A DNA stretch of 64,000 nt. It comes from Planctomycetota bacterium. Lineage in GTDB: Bacteria > Planctomycetota > Phycisphaerae > UBA1845. A program made the position numbers and the translations under genes. Below, piece after piece: positions 47,282-56,383 of this stretch. The DNA is taken from positions 19,321 to 83,320 of the forward strand of contig JAJRPG010000094.1 of assembly GCA_024280855.1 (NCBI GenBank), given 5' to 3'. The notes beneath the pieces were generated by a model, which was given only the letters and a program-made list of their open reading frames with translations, made no database searches and was not told the DNA's origin. The stretch's first letter is position 1, and every line of letters starts with the position of its first letter.

Positions 47282-48166
47282 ATGGCAAACAAAAGAGCCT
47301 TTTTGGCACAGGGACTGGTGACCAACGGTGTGAGTGTGGGCGGACTGGCCAACCTTGACTTCGACGCTAGTTACGTGGACGTCATCGAAAGCCCGCCGAA
47401 CAGCGCGTTCGGGGTTGAAGATGTGGATCGCGGCGGACTCAAAATCGGTGCGTCCATGAGCTGTACGGACATCACCAAAGCCAACGCCATCCTTAATTCC
47501 ACGCCTGGGACTACGACCTTCTCCGGTAGGGAGAGCGGGCTGGCTACCTACAAGGATTATGTGACGCAGGCTATCGTCTGGTCGGGCATGGATATGACGC
47601 TGGCGAAAAACGCTGATGGTCAACTCAACTGTAATGGCACATTACGATTTGCGGCGAATACCACCGCACTGGCTAATGCTATTGCGGTTACTCCGACACA
47701 AACGGCGCCAACCTTCGTTGCCCCTGTCAGGCTCTACCGCCCTAACAGCGCATCATTTAATCCAGGCGTAGCCATTGCACCGGGACATGTGCAGTCGGTG
47801 CGGCTGGCGCTGGCTGGTAACCTCGAGGAAGACTACGGCGATGATGACATTGGGCACACGGCAGTTGACTTAAAATCTTGGGGATCACTTAAAACCACAC
47901 TGGTGTTCCGCGATGCCAGCGACGCCGCGACCAGCGACGTCGCGTCGCAACTGATGGCGGCGGCGAAAGGCGTACTCACCGTGACGCTGCTTGGCAGGGG
48001 CGGGGCGGCGAGCCAGACGCTGACGGTCAATAACCTGCTGTGGACCAACGTCAAGAAAACGCAAGGTGAAGGCTACTTTGAATATACGATGAGCGGCGTG
48101 AGCGGATGGAAAAACGGCGTGACGCTGTATGACATGTCGGCGTCGAAATTGTTTAGCATCGCCTAA
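47282..48166 (+). CDS. Candidate major tail tube protein
   Basis: Gene order before tape measure; beta-rich sequence. Confidence 0.5.
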   Translation: MANKRAFLAQGLVTNGVSVGGLANLDFDASYVDVIESPPNSAFGVEDVDRGGLKIGASMSCTDITKANAILNSTPGTTTFSGRESGLATYKDYVTQAIVWSGMDMTLAKNADGQLNCNGTLRFAANTTALANAIAVTPTQTAPTFVAPVRLYRPNSASFNPGVAIAPGHVQSVRLALAGNLEEDYGDDDIGHTAVDLKSWGSLKTTLVFRDASDAATSDVASQLMAAAKGVLTVTLLGRGGAASQTLTVNNLLWTNVKKTQGEGYFEYTMSGVSGWKNGVTLYDMSASKLFSIA

Positions 48167-48179
48167 AAGGAATTAGTGC

Positions 48180-49460
48180 GTGGGAACTGGTAGAGAAGAA
48201 CTCAAGATCAAAGCAACGCTCGAAGGTGGTAAACAAACCGCCGACGGGCTGAAGGATATTGCAGGCGCACAGGCGGCGGTGAATACCGGTAATCAGGAGG
48301 CGGCCCAACCTGTTAAAGAAGCCACCGCCGCCCAGGAAGATTTGAATGCGTCGGAGAGTGATTACATTCAACTGCTGACGCAGATCAGCCCGGTGCTAGG
48401 ACGATTTGTTGATGCGGCGATCAAAGGCAGCAAAGTGGCAGGAGACCTGGCCACTCAAAATATCAATCTTACGGGGGCATTCAAGAAGGCCAAGGCTGCC
48501 ATCACTGCTAACGCCGGTGCGCTGAAGCTGCTGACCGCAGGTGGTGCGGCGGTTGTGGGCTTGGTGCTGATCTCGAAAGCATTTACGGCTATCAAAAAAG
48601 AGGCCGAAGAGGCGACCAAAGCCATTAACGGAACCATCGAAGCGCAAACACGTTTGAGAAACGAAGCGATCGATCGCAAACAATCCATTGAAGACATTGC
48701 CGACGCGCGACGCGAAGGTGGGTTTAACGCTGGCGAGGCCCGGCAAGCGTCGGACAAGGCCAGGCTAATCGGAGAGGCCAACCCGTCGCTGCAAGATGGC
48801 GCAGTCAACCAAGCCCTTGCGTTGGGCGGCGTCGAACGTAGCGTTGAAGAGCTATCAAAGATCGCCTTCCTTTTACAAAGCGGAAAGATCAATCTTGACG
48901 GCGGGCAACGCAGTGAAACACGAGATCGTGTCATCGAGCGGGCGTTAGAACGAAATGCCGAAGTCATAGACAAGGCTTTTGCACGCGAAGATGTGCAAGC
49001 CAAAGAAACACGCGATGAGGCTAAGACGCAGGCGAAGTCTGCGAGCGGTGGCAATCTGGCAGAACTAATTAAAATCATCGAACCGTTTATAAAAGGCACT
49101 GACCTGAACCCCGAAGACATCGCCAAGATTATCCAGGTGTTACCCGCCGTCGATGAAAACAGGGGCAAGCCCCTAAAAGGTGTGCCGATCACTTCGTTTT
49201 TCGCCAACACTGAACGCTCCAGGGTAGAAGGTGAACTTGGGGCTGCAGGATTAGATACTTCGGGTGTCGGGGCACCATCCCAGGTAGCTATTAACGTTGC
49301 ACGCAAAGTGTTAAATGAGCTACGAGATAAGCCAGCTCCCATCACCATCGTCAACAACAACCAAGGCGCAACCTTAAACGGTTCGGACGCGGCGTCACGG
49401 CAACAGCGAGAAGCGGCATCAGGCATAGGCGAAAACGCGAGCGTGTTGGCGGAGAATTGA
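48180..49460 (+). CDS. Candidate short tail tape measure protein (GTG start)
   Basis: Helical, Ala-rich, hydrophobic segment GALKLLTAGGAAVVGLVLISKAF; position after tail tube. Confidence 0.5.
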   Translation: MGTGREELKIKATLEGGKQTADGLKDIAGAQAAVNTGNQEAAQPVKEATAAQEDLNASESDYIQLLTQISPVLGRFVDAAIKGSKVAGDLATQNINLTGAFKKAKAAITANAGALKLLTAGGAAVVGLVLISKAFTAIKKEAEEATKAINGTIEAQTRLRNEAIDRKQSIEDIADARREGGFNAGEARQASDKARLIGEANPSLQDGAVNQALALGGVERSVEELSKIAFLLQSGKINLDGGQRSETRDRVIERALERNAEVIDKAFAREDVQAKETRDEAKTQAKSASGGNLAELIKIIEPFIKGTDLNPEDIAKIIQVLPAVDENRGKPLKGVPITSFFANTERSRVEGELGAAGLDTSGVGAPSQVAINVARKVLNELRDKPAPITIVNNNQGATLNGSDAASRQQREAASGIGENASVLAEN

Positions 49461-49470
49461 ATAAGACTGG

Positions 49471-49546
49471 ATACCCGCCTGCGCGGGTATGACGGCAAGA
49501 CTGGATTCCCGCCCCGCCACAGGCGGTCTGAAAAGCGGGTATGACG
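49471..49546. repeat. REP-like palindromes (one perfect, one enlarged)
   Basis: ATACCCGCCTGCGCGGGTAT at 49471-49490, then GACTGGATTCCCGC...GCGGGTATGACG. Confidence 0.7.
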
Positions 49547-49618
49547 AGGTACTGAACGAAGTAATACAAGGAGCTAGCTCTGGCTGGTGGACATCCACAA
49601 TTTGGCGGATTTAACAGT

Positions 49619-50074
49619 GTGACACTACTTGACCTTGGTCAAGAAGGTGGCGTGCGGGCGATGGCGTCAAAGGCCGACTTTGTGGGTGTACAGGTGCATC
49701 AACAACCGGCAGCGGTTGCCCAGAACATACGCGCGGTGCCAGAGTCGGGGTTGGTACTATCCACGCGACTCGGACAACGAGGACGCAAGGTGACTATCAC
49801 CGGACTTATCAAAGCCAAGGACCAGGCCGAACTGCGCAAGATCATCGGCGAGATCGACCAGAAACGACATGGGCAACCGACCGACGCCATGACGGGGATG
49901 CTGGGCACTATCGAACTTAGCGAGATGAAACCGACCACGCTGACCTCTTTTGACGGGGCAGCCCTGAGCAATCGAGCGGTTATGAACGACTGGAAAAAAG
50001 TGGGAAGAGCGACGAAAAACCCGGCGGGATTGATCCTGCAAAAAATTGAACTGACGTTTACTTTGCTGGCGTAA
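49619..50074 (+). CDS. Hypothetical tail protein (start uncertain, may be upstream)
   Basis: ORF in tail module. Confidence 0.45.
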   Translation: MTLLDLGQEGGVRAMASKADFVGVQVHQQPAAVAQNIRAVPESGLVLSTRLGQRGRKVTITGLIKAKDQAELRKIIGEIDQKRHGQPTDAMTGMLGTIELSEMKPTTLTSFDGAALSNRAVMNDWKKVGRATKNPAGLILQKIELTFTLLA

Positions 50075-50079
50075 CGAAT

Positions 50080-52509
50080 ATGGGAACTATTGCACCATCA
50101 CTATCTGCGGCACCTCCGACCAGAACCCGCACGCGCGTCTCCCGAACCGTGCCCAGCGACTACAGCTATCGGCTCGCACCGACGGTGGTGCAAGTCGAAA
50201 CCGGCTACCAGACCAACAACTATATGCCACTACCAGACGCCGTTACCTGGACCAATATCACGGAAGCGATGGACGGAAACGACACCACCGCGACACTCAC
50301 CGTCAGCGGACTCGACCCGGAAAAACTCACTGTGCCCGGAAGCATTGGCAACGAACACTTCAGGCACCTACTCGAATACCTGCGACCTGACCGACGCATC
50401 CGCATCGGCTTAGGGTTCAACGGGGTAGGTACGGAAATATATTTCGTGGGCTACCCGATGGTCAATGACATTGCCTGGACCGGCGACAGCCAAACGATCA
50501 CCTGCCGATGTACGTCCGAAGCGGATGAATTGCTCTCTACCCACCCGGAAGCGATGGTGCAAGGCAGGTACATGCGATTCGACCCGACGCTGACGTGGGA
50601 TGAAACCAACCCCGACGCGCGGCTGGTGCGCAGCTTGGCGCCAACCTTTAACGCGGGACTCAAACCCAACCGCAGCCAGGAACCTGTGCCGGTTACGATT
50701 GGCGGATTGACCCAAGACATCTATCTGTTCGTGGAAGATGATGCCGACGGTGCGGCCCATTGGAATGTGGCTAACGCCTTGCGGTATCTGGCGTATTTTT
50801 ACCTTGTGAAACATGGCAAGTTTGATCGCATTGATGTGCTTCGATTTTTTGATGCGACCGAGCGATTGACTGGTGTGCCGCAATCCCTATCCGATCCGTT
50901 TTCGCAATCCATGACAACCGTACTTGAAGAACTTTCGGTGAGGGGATCAAACGCCAAGGAAGCGCTGTGGTGGGTTTGCCAGGTTACGAGCCTGCATATG
51001 TGGTTCCCCATTAAAATCATCGCTTCAACGCCTTCGCCTATACCGTCAGGCGTTGGCCCTGACGGCACAACCGAATTGATGATCTTCCGCTCGCCACGCG
51101 ACGCCAACGAAGCCGCGCGACTGCCAGACGCCCGCGTATATGACCTGCCCCGACAAGCACCCTACACCGACCAAACGGGTAAGACCGTAACCGAAGTCAT
51201 CGACAAGAACATCGCGGGTTTTGATGCGAGCCTTTCGATCGATTCTAAAGTTATTACGGCTCCAGTATTTTTGGGCGCACCTAACCGCTACGAAGTGACG
51301 CTGCTACTCAGGCCAGGATGGAAACCTTTTCAATGGCTTGATGATGTTGGTTTTGTCAATGGCAGTATGCTGACTGGGAACGCGCTTAAAACCGCGAACA
51401 ATGCGGCGATGAATTTCTGGGAAACCCAGTTCGAGAAAGGCGATGAATGGGAAACCGACGCCAACGGCCAATACACCGGTGTGCCGACCAGCCTCTACCA
51501 CGGCAAACATCCCGATCATCAAGCCGTAAGCGACGTTGGTCGGCTGTGGATATTCCCGGACTCGACGCGGTACATCAGCGTTACGCCCTGCGATAAAACG
51601 GTTGACCCTAACTGCACCGACGAGGTGGACAGCGCGTGGGCACGTCAGCAGATATGGACGAAGGAATTATACAGCCCCTACAGCGATGACATTCTTGGCC
51701 GCGCGTTGGTGTACCAATCTCATGCTATCGGTGGTGGCATCCCGTTTCTGCGGTCGGTGCAATGGACGCCGCGTAACCGACCCTTCTTTGATACCATTGG
51801 CAGGCTGGCACTGGCTACGGATCAATCGCCGATTGTGCATCTTACGTTTGATGCGGTGGGCGACCCGATGAAAGCTTTGACCGACGCGACCTGGTCCAGG
51901 TACAACGGCACACCAGAGATCGACGCAACGCGGGCGGCGATACGATTCACCGATGATAACCTGCTTAACACACCGAACCTGAAAAACAACCCCGACGTTG
52001 GCCCGAACTACGATGACAGCACCATGATCGAAGCCTATATCAAAGGCACGTTCATGGTGGCGATTACCTGCACGATCGAAGGCGATAGCCGACTCATCCA
52101 GATACCCAACCTGGCGGTGACTGCCAGCCAGCGCAAGCGAGCTACGGTCATCGATGTGGCTGATCGATTTCGCCATGACAACCGACGCGGACAAAACAGC
52201 TTCCTCAACGCGCAACCAACCGACGAACCACTCTACGAGGGTCGTGACGATACGCTGGCACTGCAATGGTATGCCCTGCGGTGGCGGCAGACGATGCAAC
52301 GATCACCCGTGGCCGGTCCGTTCGTGATCCCGTGGATCGACGGACGCTACGAACCGGGCGACGTGTTCAGCGGTGTGGCTGGACTCGGTATCAACTTTGA
52401 TGATTACCCCACCATCATCAATCGCGTTACGACCAACTCGCCTGATGGGCAAGCGACAAGACTGGTCCTATCAGACCTGCGTCAGTCACCGGAGGTGCGC
52501 AATGGCTAA
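50080..52509 (+). CDS. Large tail protein, candidate hub/baseplate component
   Basis: Size, position after tape measure; ITEAMDGNDTTATLTVSGLDPEKL. Confidence 0.45.
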   Translation: MGTIAPSLSAAPPTRTRTRVSRTVPSDYSYRLAPTVVQVETGYQTNNYMPLPDAVTWTNITEAMDGNDTTATLTVSGLDPEKLTVPGSIGNEHFRHLLEYLRPDRRIRIGLGFNGVGTEIYFVGYPMVNDIAWTGDSQTITCRCTSEADELLSTHPEAMVQGRYMRFDPTLTWDETNPDARLVRSLAPTFNAGLKPNRSQEPVPVTIGGLTQDIYLFVEDDADGAAHWNVANALRYLAYFYLVKHGKFDRIDVLRFFDATERLTGVPQSLSDPFSQSMTTVLEELSVRGSNAKEALWWVCQVTSLHMWFPIKIIASTPSPIPSGVGPDGTTELMIFRSPRDANEAARLPDARVYDLPRQAPYTDQTGKTVTEVIDKNIAGFDASLSIDSKVITAPVFLGAPNRYEVTLLLRPGWKPFQWLDDVGFVNGSMLTGNALKTANNAAMNFWETQFEKGDEWETDANGQYTGVPTSLYHGKHPDHQAVSDVGRLWIFPDSTRYISVTPCDKTVDPNCTDEVDSAWARQQIWTKELYSPYSDDILGRALVYQSHAIGGGIPFLRSVQWTPRNRPFFDTIGRLALATDQSPIVHLTFDAVGDPMKALTDATWSRYNGTPEIDATRAAIRFTDDNLLNTPNLKNNPDVGPNYDDSTMIEAYIKGTFMVAITCTIEGDSRLIQIPNLAVTASQRKRATVIDVADRFRHDNRRGQNSFLNAQPTDEPLYEGRDDTLALQWYALRWRQTMQRSPVAGPFVIPWIDGRYEPGDVFSGVAGLGINFDDYPTIINRVTTNSPDGQATRLVLSDLRQSPEVRNG

Positions 52510-52984
52510 CCAAACCATGCAACTACGGGTGACGATCGATTCGACCTGGAAGGCTGGGACCACACTGCAAGTCTACAGCGACTTGGGGAGCGGCACAGTG
52601 GACTTTAACACGCCACTACTAGCTAAACCCCAGCCCGTGTTTATATCGCAGCCAATCGCTCGCCAGCCGTTTGATGGTTTTGGTGGGCGCATGACGCGGG
52701 TGCTGCCTAGCTATCCGCAACGCATGAGCTTTGACCGTGGCTCGATTTTCGACCGGAGCCTTAGCAACGCACCAGGCTATGTGGATGTTGTCTTTGATGT
52801 GCCAGCCGCTTACGGGCTGCACAAATTCGTGGTCAAAGCGATCGACCTGGAAGGCAATATCCAAACGGCAGCCGCTGCCGAAAGATCGCAGTTTGTTTCC
52901 AGCACCGAAGCCGATTCGGTGGCGACGTTTGATTTTAATTCGTTCGACGCAGGGACGCGTCGAGCTACGTTTAGTATCACATGA
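52502..52984 (+). CDS. Hypothetical tail protein
   Basis: Overlaps the preceding gene; starts MANQTMQLRVTIDSTW. Confidence 0.45.
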   Translation: MANQTMQLRVTIDSTWKAGTTLQVYSDLGSGTVDFNTPLLAKPQPVFISQPIARQPFDGFGGRMTRVLPSYPQRMSFDRGSIFDRSLSNAPGYVDVVFDVPAAYGLHKFVVKAIDLEGNIQTAAAAERSQFVSSTEADSVATFDFNSFDAGTRRATFSIT

Positions 52985-52997
52985 TGGAGCGCAGCTC

Positions 52998-54635
52998 ATG
53001 GCTAATCCAGTACAGGCAAATTTGACCAACGCCCAGGCGTCGGCACTATCGGGACTTGTCAATACAGATGTTGGCATTACACGCATCAGCGCGACCGCCG
53101 ACGATCAAGGCGACCCCAACATGTTTGCGCAGTTCATGACCATGAACGAAAATACCTGGGGGCTGATGAAAACATTGGTCGCTGGTACAGTGTTGGCCGG
53201 AGCCGGGCTATCGTGCAACGCCTTTGCCATCGACTATCGATTGGTCGCTACCAACTACACCTACCCAGGCGGATCAATCACACTCGCGCTAAACGACACC
53301 CACTACCTCTATCTGGACTCAGCCCAAACGCTCAAGAGCGCTACGGGAACTTGGCCCAGCGATAACGTTTATAAACTTGCGATTGTCACGACCGACGCCA
53401 CGGTGGTGACGGCGATCAAAGACGCCAGGCACATGAATTATAACGTGGGGGTGAACACGAGCTGGTTTAATGTATTGCCGACATCCGCCATAGACTTTAA
53501 CGGGCAGGACATCAAGAACTTTGCTGACCTAAAACCCGCTGACCCGACAGAACTTACCATTGCGGCTGGCGTGATTACACCGACGCAGATGTATCATACG
53601 GTGGCTTCAGAAGGCGGCGCTCCATTTGATGACCTCGTTACCATCACTGCTGATCCTAATAAAATAGGCCGGTCGCTGTATCTTAAAAAAGCGATCGGTG
53701 AAACTTGGAATTTGAAATCCACTGGCAACGTAACTGTATTGCAGGAGTCCGTTGGGGCAACGGTTATTATGACTTTGGATTCGATGGTCATACAACTGAT
53801 ACAGGCCACCGCCACGACGTGGGTGACGGTTGCCGTGCCTCAGCCAAAAATCGCAACGCTCGCCAGTGATCTGGATGTCAACAACAAAAACCTGCACACC
53901 ATTAGAGGCTTGAATTTGTGGCCTATAGAAGAGACTATTTCCGCCGGAAATGTGCTGGTAGATAATGGCCATATGTTGCTTAACCTGTTGGCCGAATCGG
54001 GTGCGGCGGATGACCTGGACACCGTGGGCCCGACGTCTCCCAGTGTCCTTGGTGCGACCAGTGACCTCTTAATCGTTCGGCGATCGCAGGGCAATACCAT
54101 AACCGTGAAGCACTCGCCTGGCACGGCGAATGGATTCAATTTGCAAGGCGGTGTTGATTTCGTGATGTCGAGTGATGCAGATTTGCTGCTGTGTATATTC
54201 GATAATGGTGCTGCTAACAGTTGGCAAGAAATCGCTCGCTTCCCACGCCTGGCCTCCGACCTGGCGGGAAGCGACGAGGCCATCTACGCGCCGATGACCA
54301 TTCACATTCCCGGCACGCCAACCGCTGGTAACGATACGCGGGTGCTAATACTCGACGCCGACTGCATCATCAAGAGCGCGACCATGTATGCCGCGACCGC
54401 GCCCAGTACCGGCGACGCGGTCGTTGACATTATCGTGGACGGTGTGTCCATGTTCGCGGACCAAAGCGAAATGCCACACGTACTCAACGGGGCCAATAGC
54501 GATGACAGCGCCATCAAGAACAAGGCCGTGACCAAAGGCATGACCATCCGTCTCGAACCGGAACTGATTAACGCTGCGGCGGATATTACGGTCACGCTGC
54601 ACATTTACATGAAGCCGCAAGTGCCGCCGGTATAG
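52998..54635 (+). CDS. Tail fibre/tail-associated protein
   Basis: Start MANPVQANLTNAQASAL; beta-rich low-complexity; tail module. Confidence 0.5.
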   Translation: MANPVQANLTNAQASALSGLVNTDVGITRISATADDQGDPNMFAQFMTMNENTWGLMKTLVAGTVLAGAGLSCNAFAIDYRLVATNYTYPGGSITLALNDTHYLYLDSAQTLKSATGTWPSDNVYKLAIVTTDATVVTAIKDARHMNYNVGVNTSWFNVLPTSAIDFNGQDIKNFADLKPADPTELTIAAGVITPTQMYHTVASEGGAPFDDLVTITADPNKIGRSLYLKKAIGETWNLKSTGNVTVLQESVGATVIMTLDSMVIQLIQATATTWVTVAVPQPKIATLASDLDVNNKNLHTIRGLNLWPIEETISAGNVLVDNGHMLLNLLAESGAADDLDTVGPTSPSVLGATSDLLIVRRSQGNTITVKHSPGTANGFNLQGGVDFVMSSDADLLLCIFDNGAANSWQEIARFPRLASDLAGSDEAIYAPMTIHIPGTPTAGNDTRVLILDADCIIKSATMYAATAPSTGDAVVDIIVDGVSMFADQSEMPHVLNGANSDDSAIKNKAVTKGMTIRLEPELINAAADITVTLHIYMKPQVPPV

Positions 54636-54744
54636 CCCGCGAGCGGGCTTGAGGCCACGCTGTGGCTTTGAGGCCAAGAGTGGCTTTGAGGCCGCGAGTG
54701 GCTAGGAGAGTGATCGATGTTTTTTGGACGATTGGAAGTTTAGT

Positions 54745-56382
54745 ATGGCCTGGAACAGTCTTACCGATACGATTAGCGTGGCGGCGATCCGCGTGGCGGC
54801 GCCCAGCGCTACCGGCATCCAAACCATCACCATATCGGGAAGCGCAGGCATCGTCCCAGTAGCGGCACTTATCAAAATGTCGGGGGCCACGGTCAATGGT
54901 ACGCTGGCTGCCCATGCACGCATGTCTATAGGTGCTACTGATGGCACTAACGAGCGGATGGCATCGTGCTTCGCCGAGGATAATGCACCGCTGTCAGCCG
55001 CCATTGTAGCGACGACTGCGGCTACGCCAGTAAGCGTTGAGTCTACTGGCCACAATTTGACGACTGGTCAATACGTCGTACCGAGCGGCACGGGCAACTC
55101 GGACATCGACGACAACCCCTACCTTATCACTGTCACTGACGCTAACAATTACACGCTCGACGGATCGTCATCCGCATCAACTAGCACCGGCGGATCGTGG
55201 GACTTACGCAAAAACAATTACAAAGGATCGAGCAACGCCCACGTCTGCGGCTTGCTTGACACCACCAAAAACATTGGTGGCACGATCGCTTGGGAAAGCT
55301 ACGCCGAATTAGATTCATTCACCGCTGATAGCATAAAAATAAACTGGACGAAAGTTTCGGGGGCTGGAGGCGAGTTTGTAACCGTGCTACTACTCGGTGG
55401 TACGCATCTCAAGGCTTACGTCGGTGATACGGTTAGCGCCAGCCCGGCGACTGCCGTTACTGGTCCTGGTTGGCCTCCTGATATTGTTTTACCGTTTGGT
55501 CATCAAGATGGATTTTCATTTTCGGCGACGAGTGCATCGAGCCTTGGGCATAGTTGCGACATCCAAATGGGGGCCGTGGCTAACGGTGGCGGTAAGGGCG
55601 GCTTAGCGCTGTCGGCACTTAATGGTATCAGCCAAGATTTGTCCGGTAACAAAACGGTTGTGGCTAATCGCGTGCAAGACCAGTATGCAAGCTACTTTGT
55701 CAAGGATGATGAGTTACTCGGCAAGACACCGTTTACACGGGCAGTTGCCACTATCAATAATTTTAACGCGCTCGGATTCGACGTGCTACAGGAATCAATT
55801 GGCGATGGTGTAGCCAATCCGTTTGCGTATCTGGCTTTGAAATTCGACAAGCAAACAGCGGACATCAAAGTAAGTTTAGAATCCTGGCAAACAGGATCAG
55901 GCTTTGGTGGCAAAACCACTACAGGGTTTGGATTCAAACCACAGGCGTTGATAATTATTTCGTCCAACATTTCAACGAGTCAAAAAAATACCACGATCAG
56001 TGATGGTCGTGCCGGCACGTTTGGCATTGCCTTTGTGACTAGCTCGACCGACGAGTACTCCACGTTTATTTCAGTTGAAGATGGTATTGCAGGTACAAAC
56101 AAAAACAAAACATCGGCCATATGCACGGACAAAATTGTTAAGCATTATTACCACGATGACACCGGACCGAAACAAGAAAATAGCTTCACTTCGTTTGGCA
56201 CTGATGGTTTTAATTGGACGCGCGACAATTACGCCACGCCGGTAGCGAACAAATCGTTTATCTGCGTTGCAATTGGCGAGGCCAAAGCACCGACCGAACC
56301 GGTGGTAAGTGGCAACACAAGGTTAGTTAATCGTGAGCGATTATCAGGCGGATTAGTCAATGGCGGATTAGTAAGGGCATAA
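54745..56382 (+). CDS. Tail fibre-like protein with FCCH-like module
   Basis: VSVESTGHNLTTGQYVVPSGTGNSDIDDNPYLITVTDANNYTLDGSSSASTSTGGSW. Confidence 0.5.
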   Translation: MAWNSLTDTISVAAIRVAAPSATGIQTITISGSAGIVPVAALIKMSGATVNGTLAAHARMSIGATDGTNERMASCFAEDNAPLSAAIVATTAATPVSVESTGHNLTTGQYVVPSGTGNSDIDDNPYLITVTDANNYTLDGSSSASTSTGGSWDLRKNNYKGSSNAHVCGLLDTTKNIGGTIAWESYAELDSFTADSIKINWTKVSGAGGEFVTVLLLGGTHLKAYVGDTVSASPATAVTGPGWPPDIVLPFGHQDGFSFSATSASSLGHSCDIQMGAVANGGGKGGLALSALNGISQDLSGNKTVVANRVQDQYASYFVKDDELLGKTPFTRAVATINNFNALGFDVLQESIGDGVANPFAYLALKFDKQTADIKVSLESWQTGSGFGGKTTTGFGFKPQALIIISSNISTSQKNTTISDGRAGTFGIAFVTSSTDEYSTFISVEDGIAGTNKNKTSAICTDKIVKHYYHDDTGPKQENSFTSFGTDGFNWTRDNYATPVANKSFICVAIGEAKAPTEPVVSGNTRLVNRERLSGGLVNGGLVRA

Positions 56383-56383
56383 C

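Noticed and set aside
48455-49498. 347-aa minus-strand ORF opposite the tape-measure candidate
   Set aside because: Ser/Pro/Ala-rich antisense translation of a convincing plus-strand gene; no motifs
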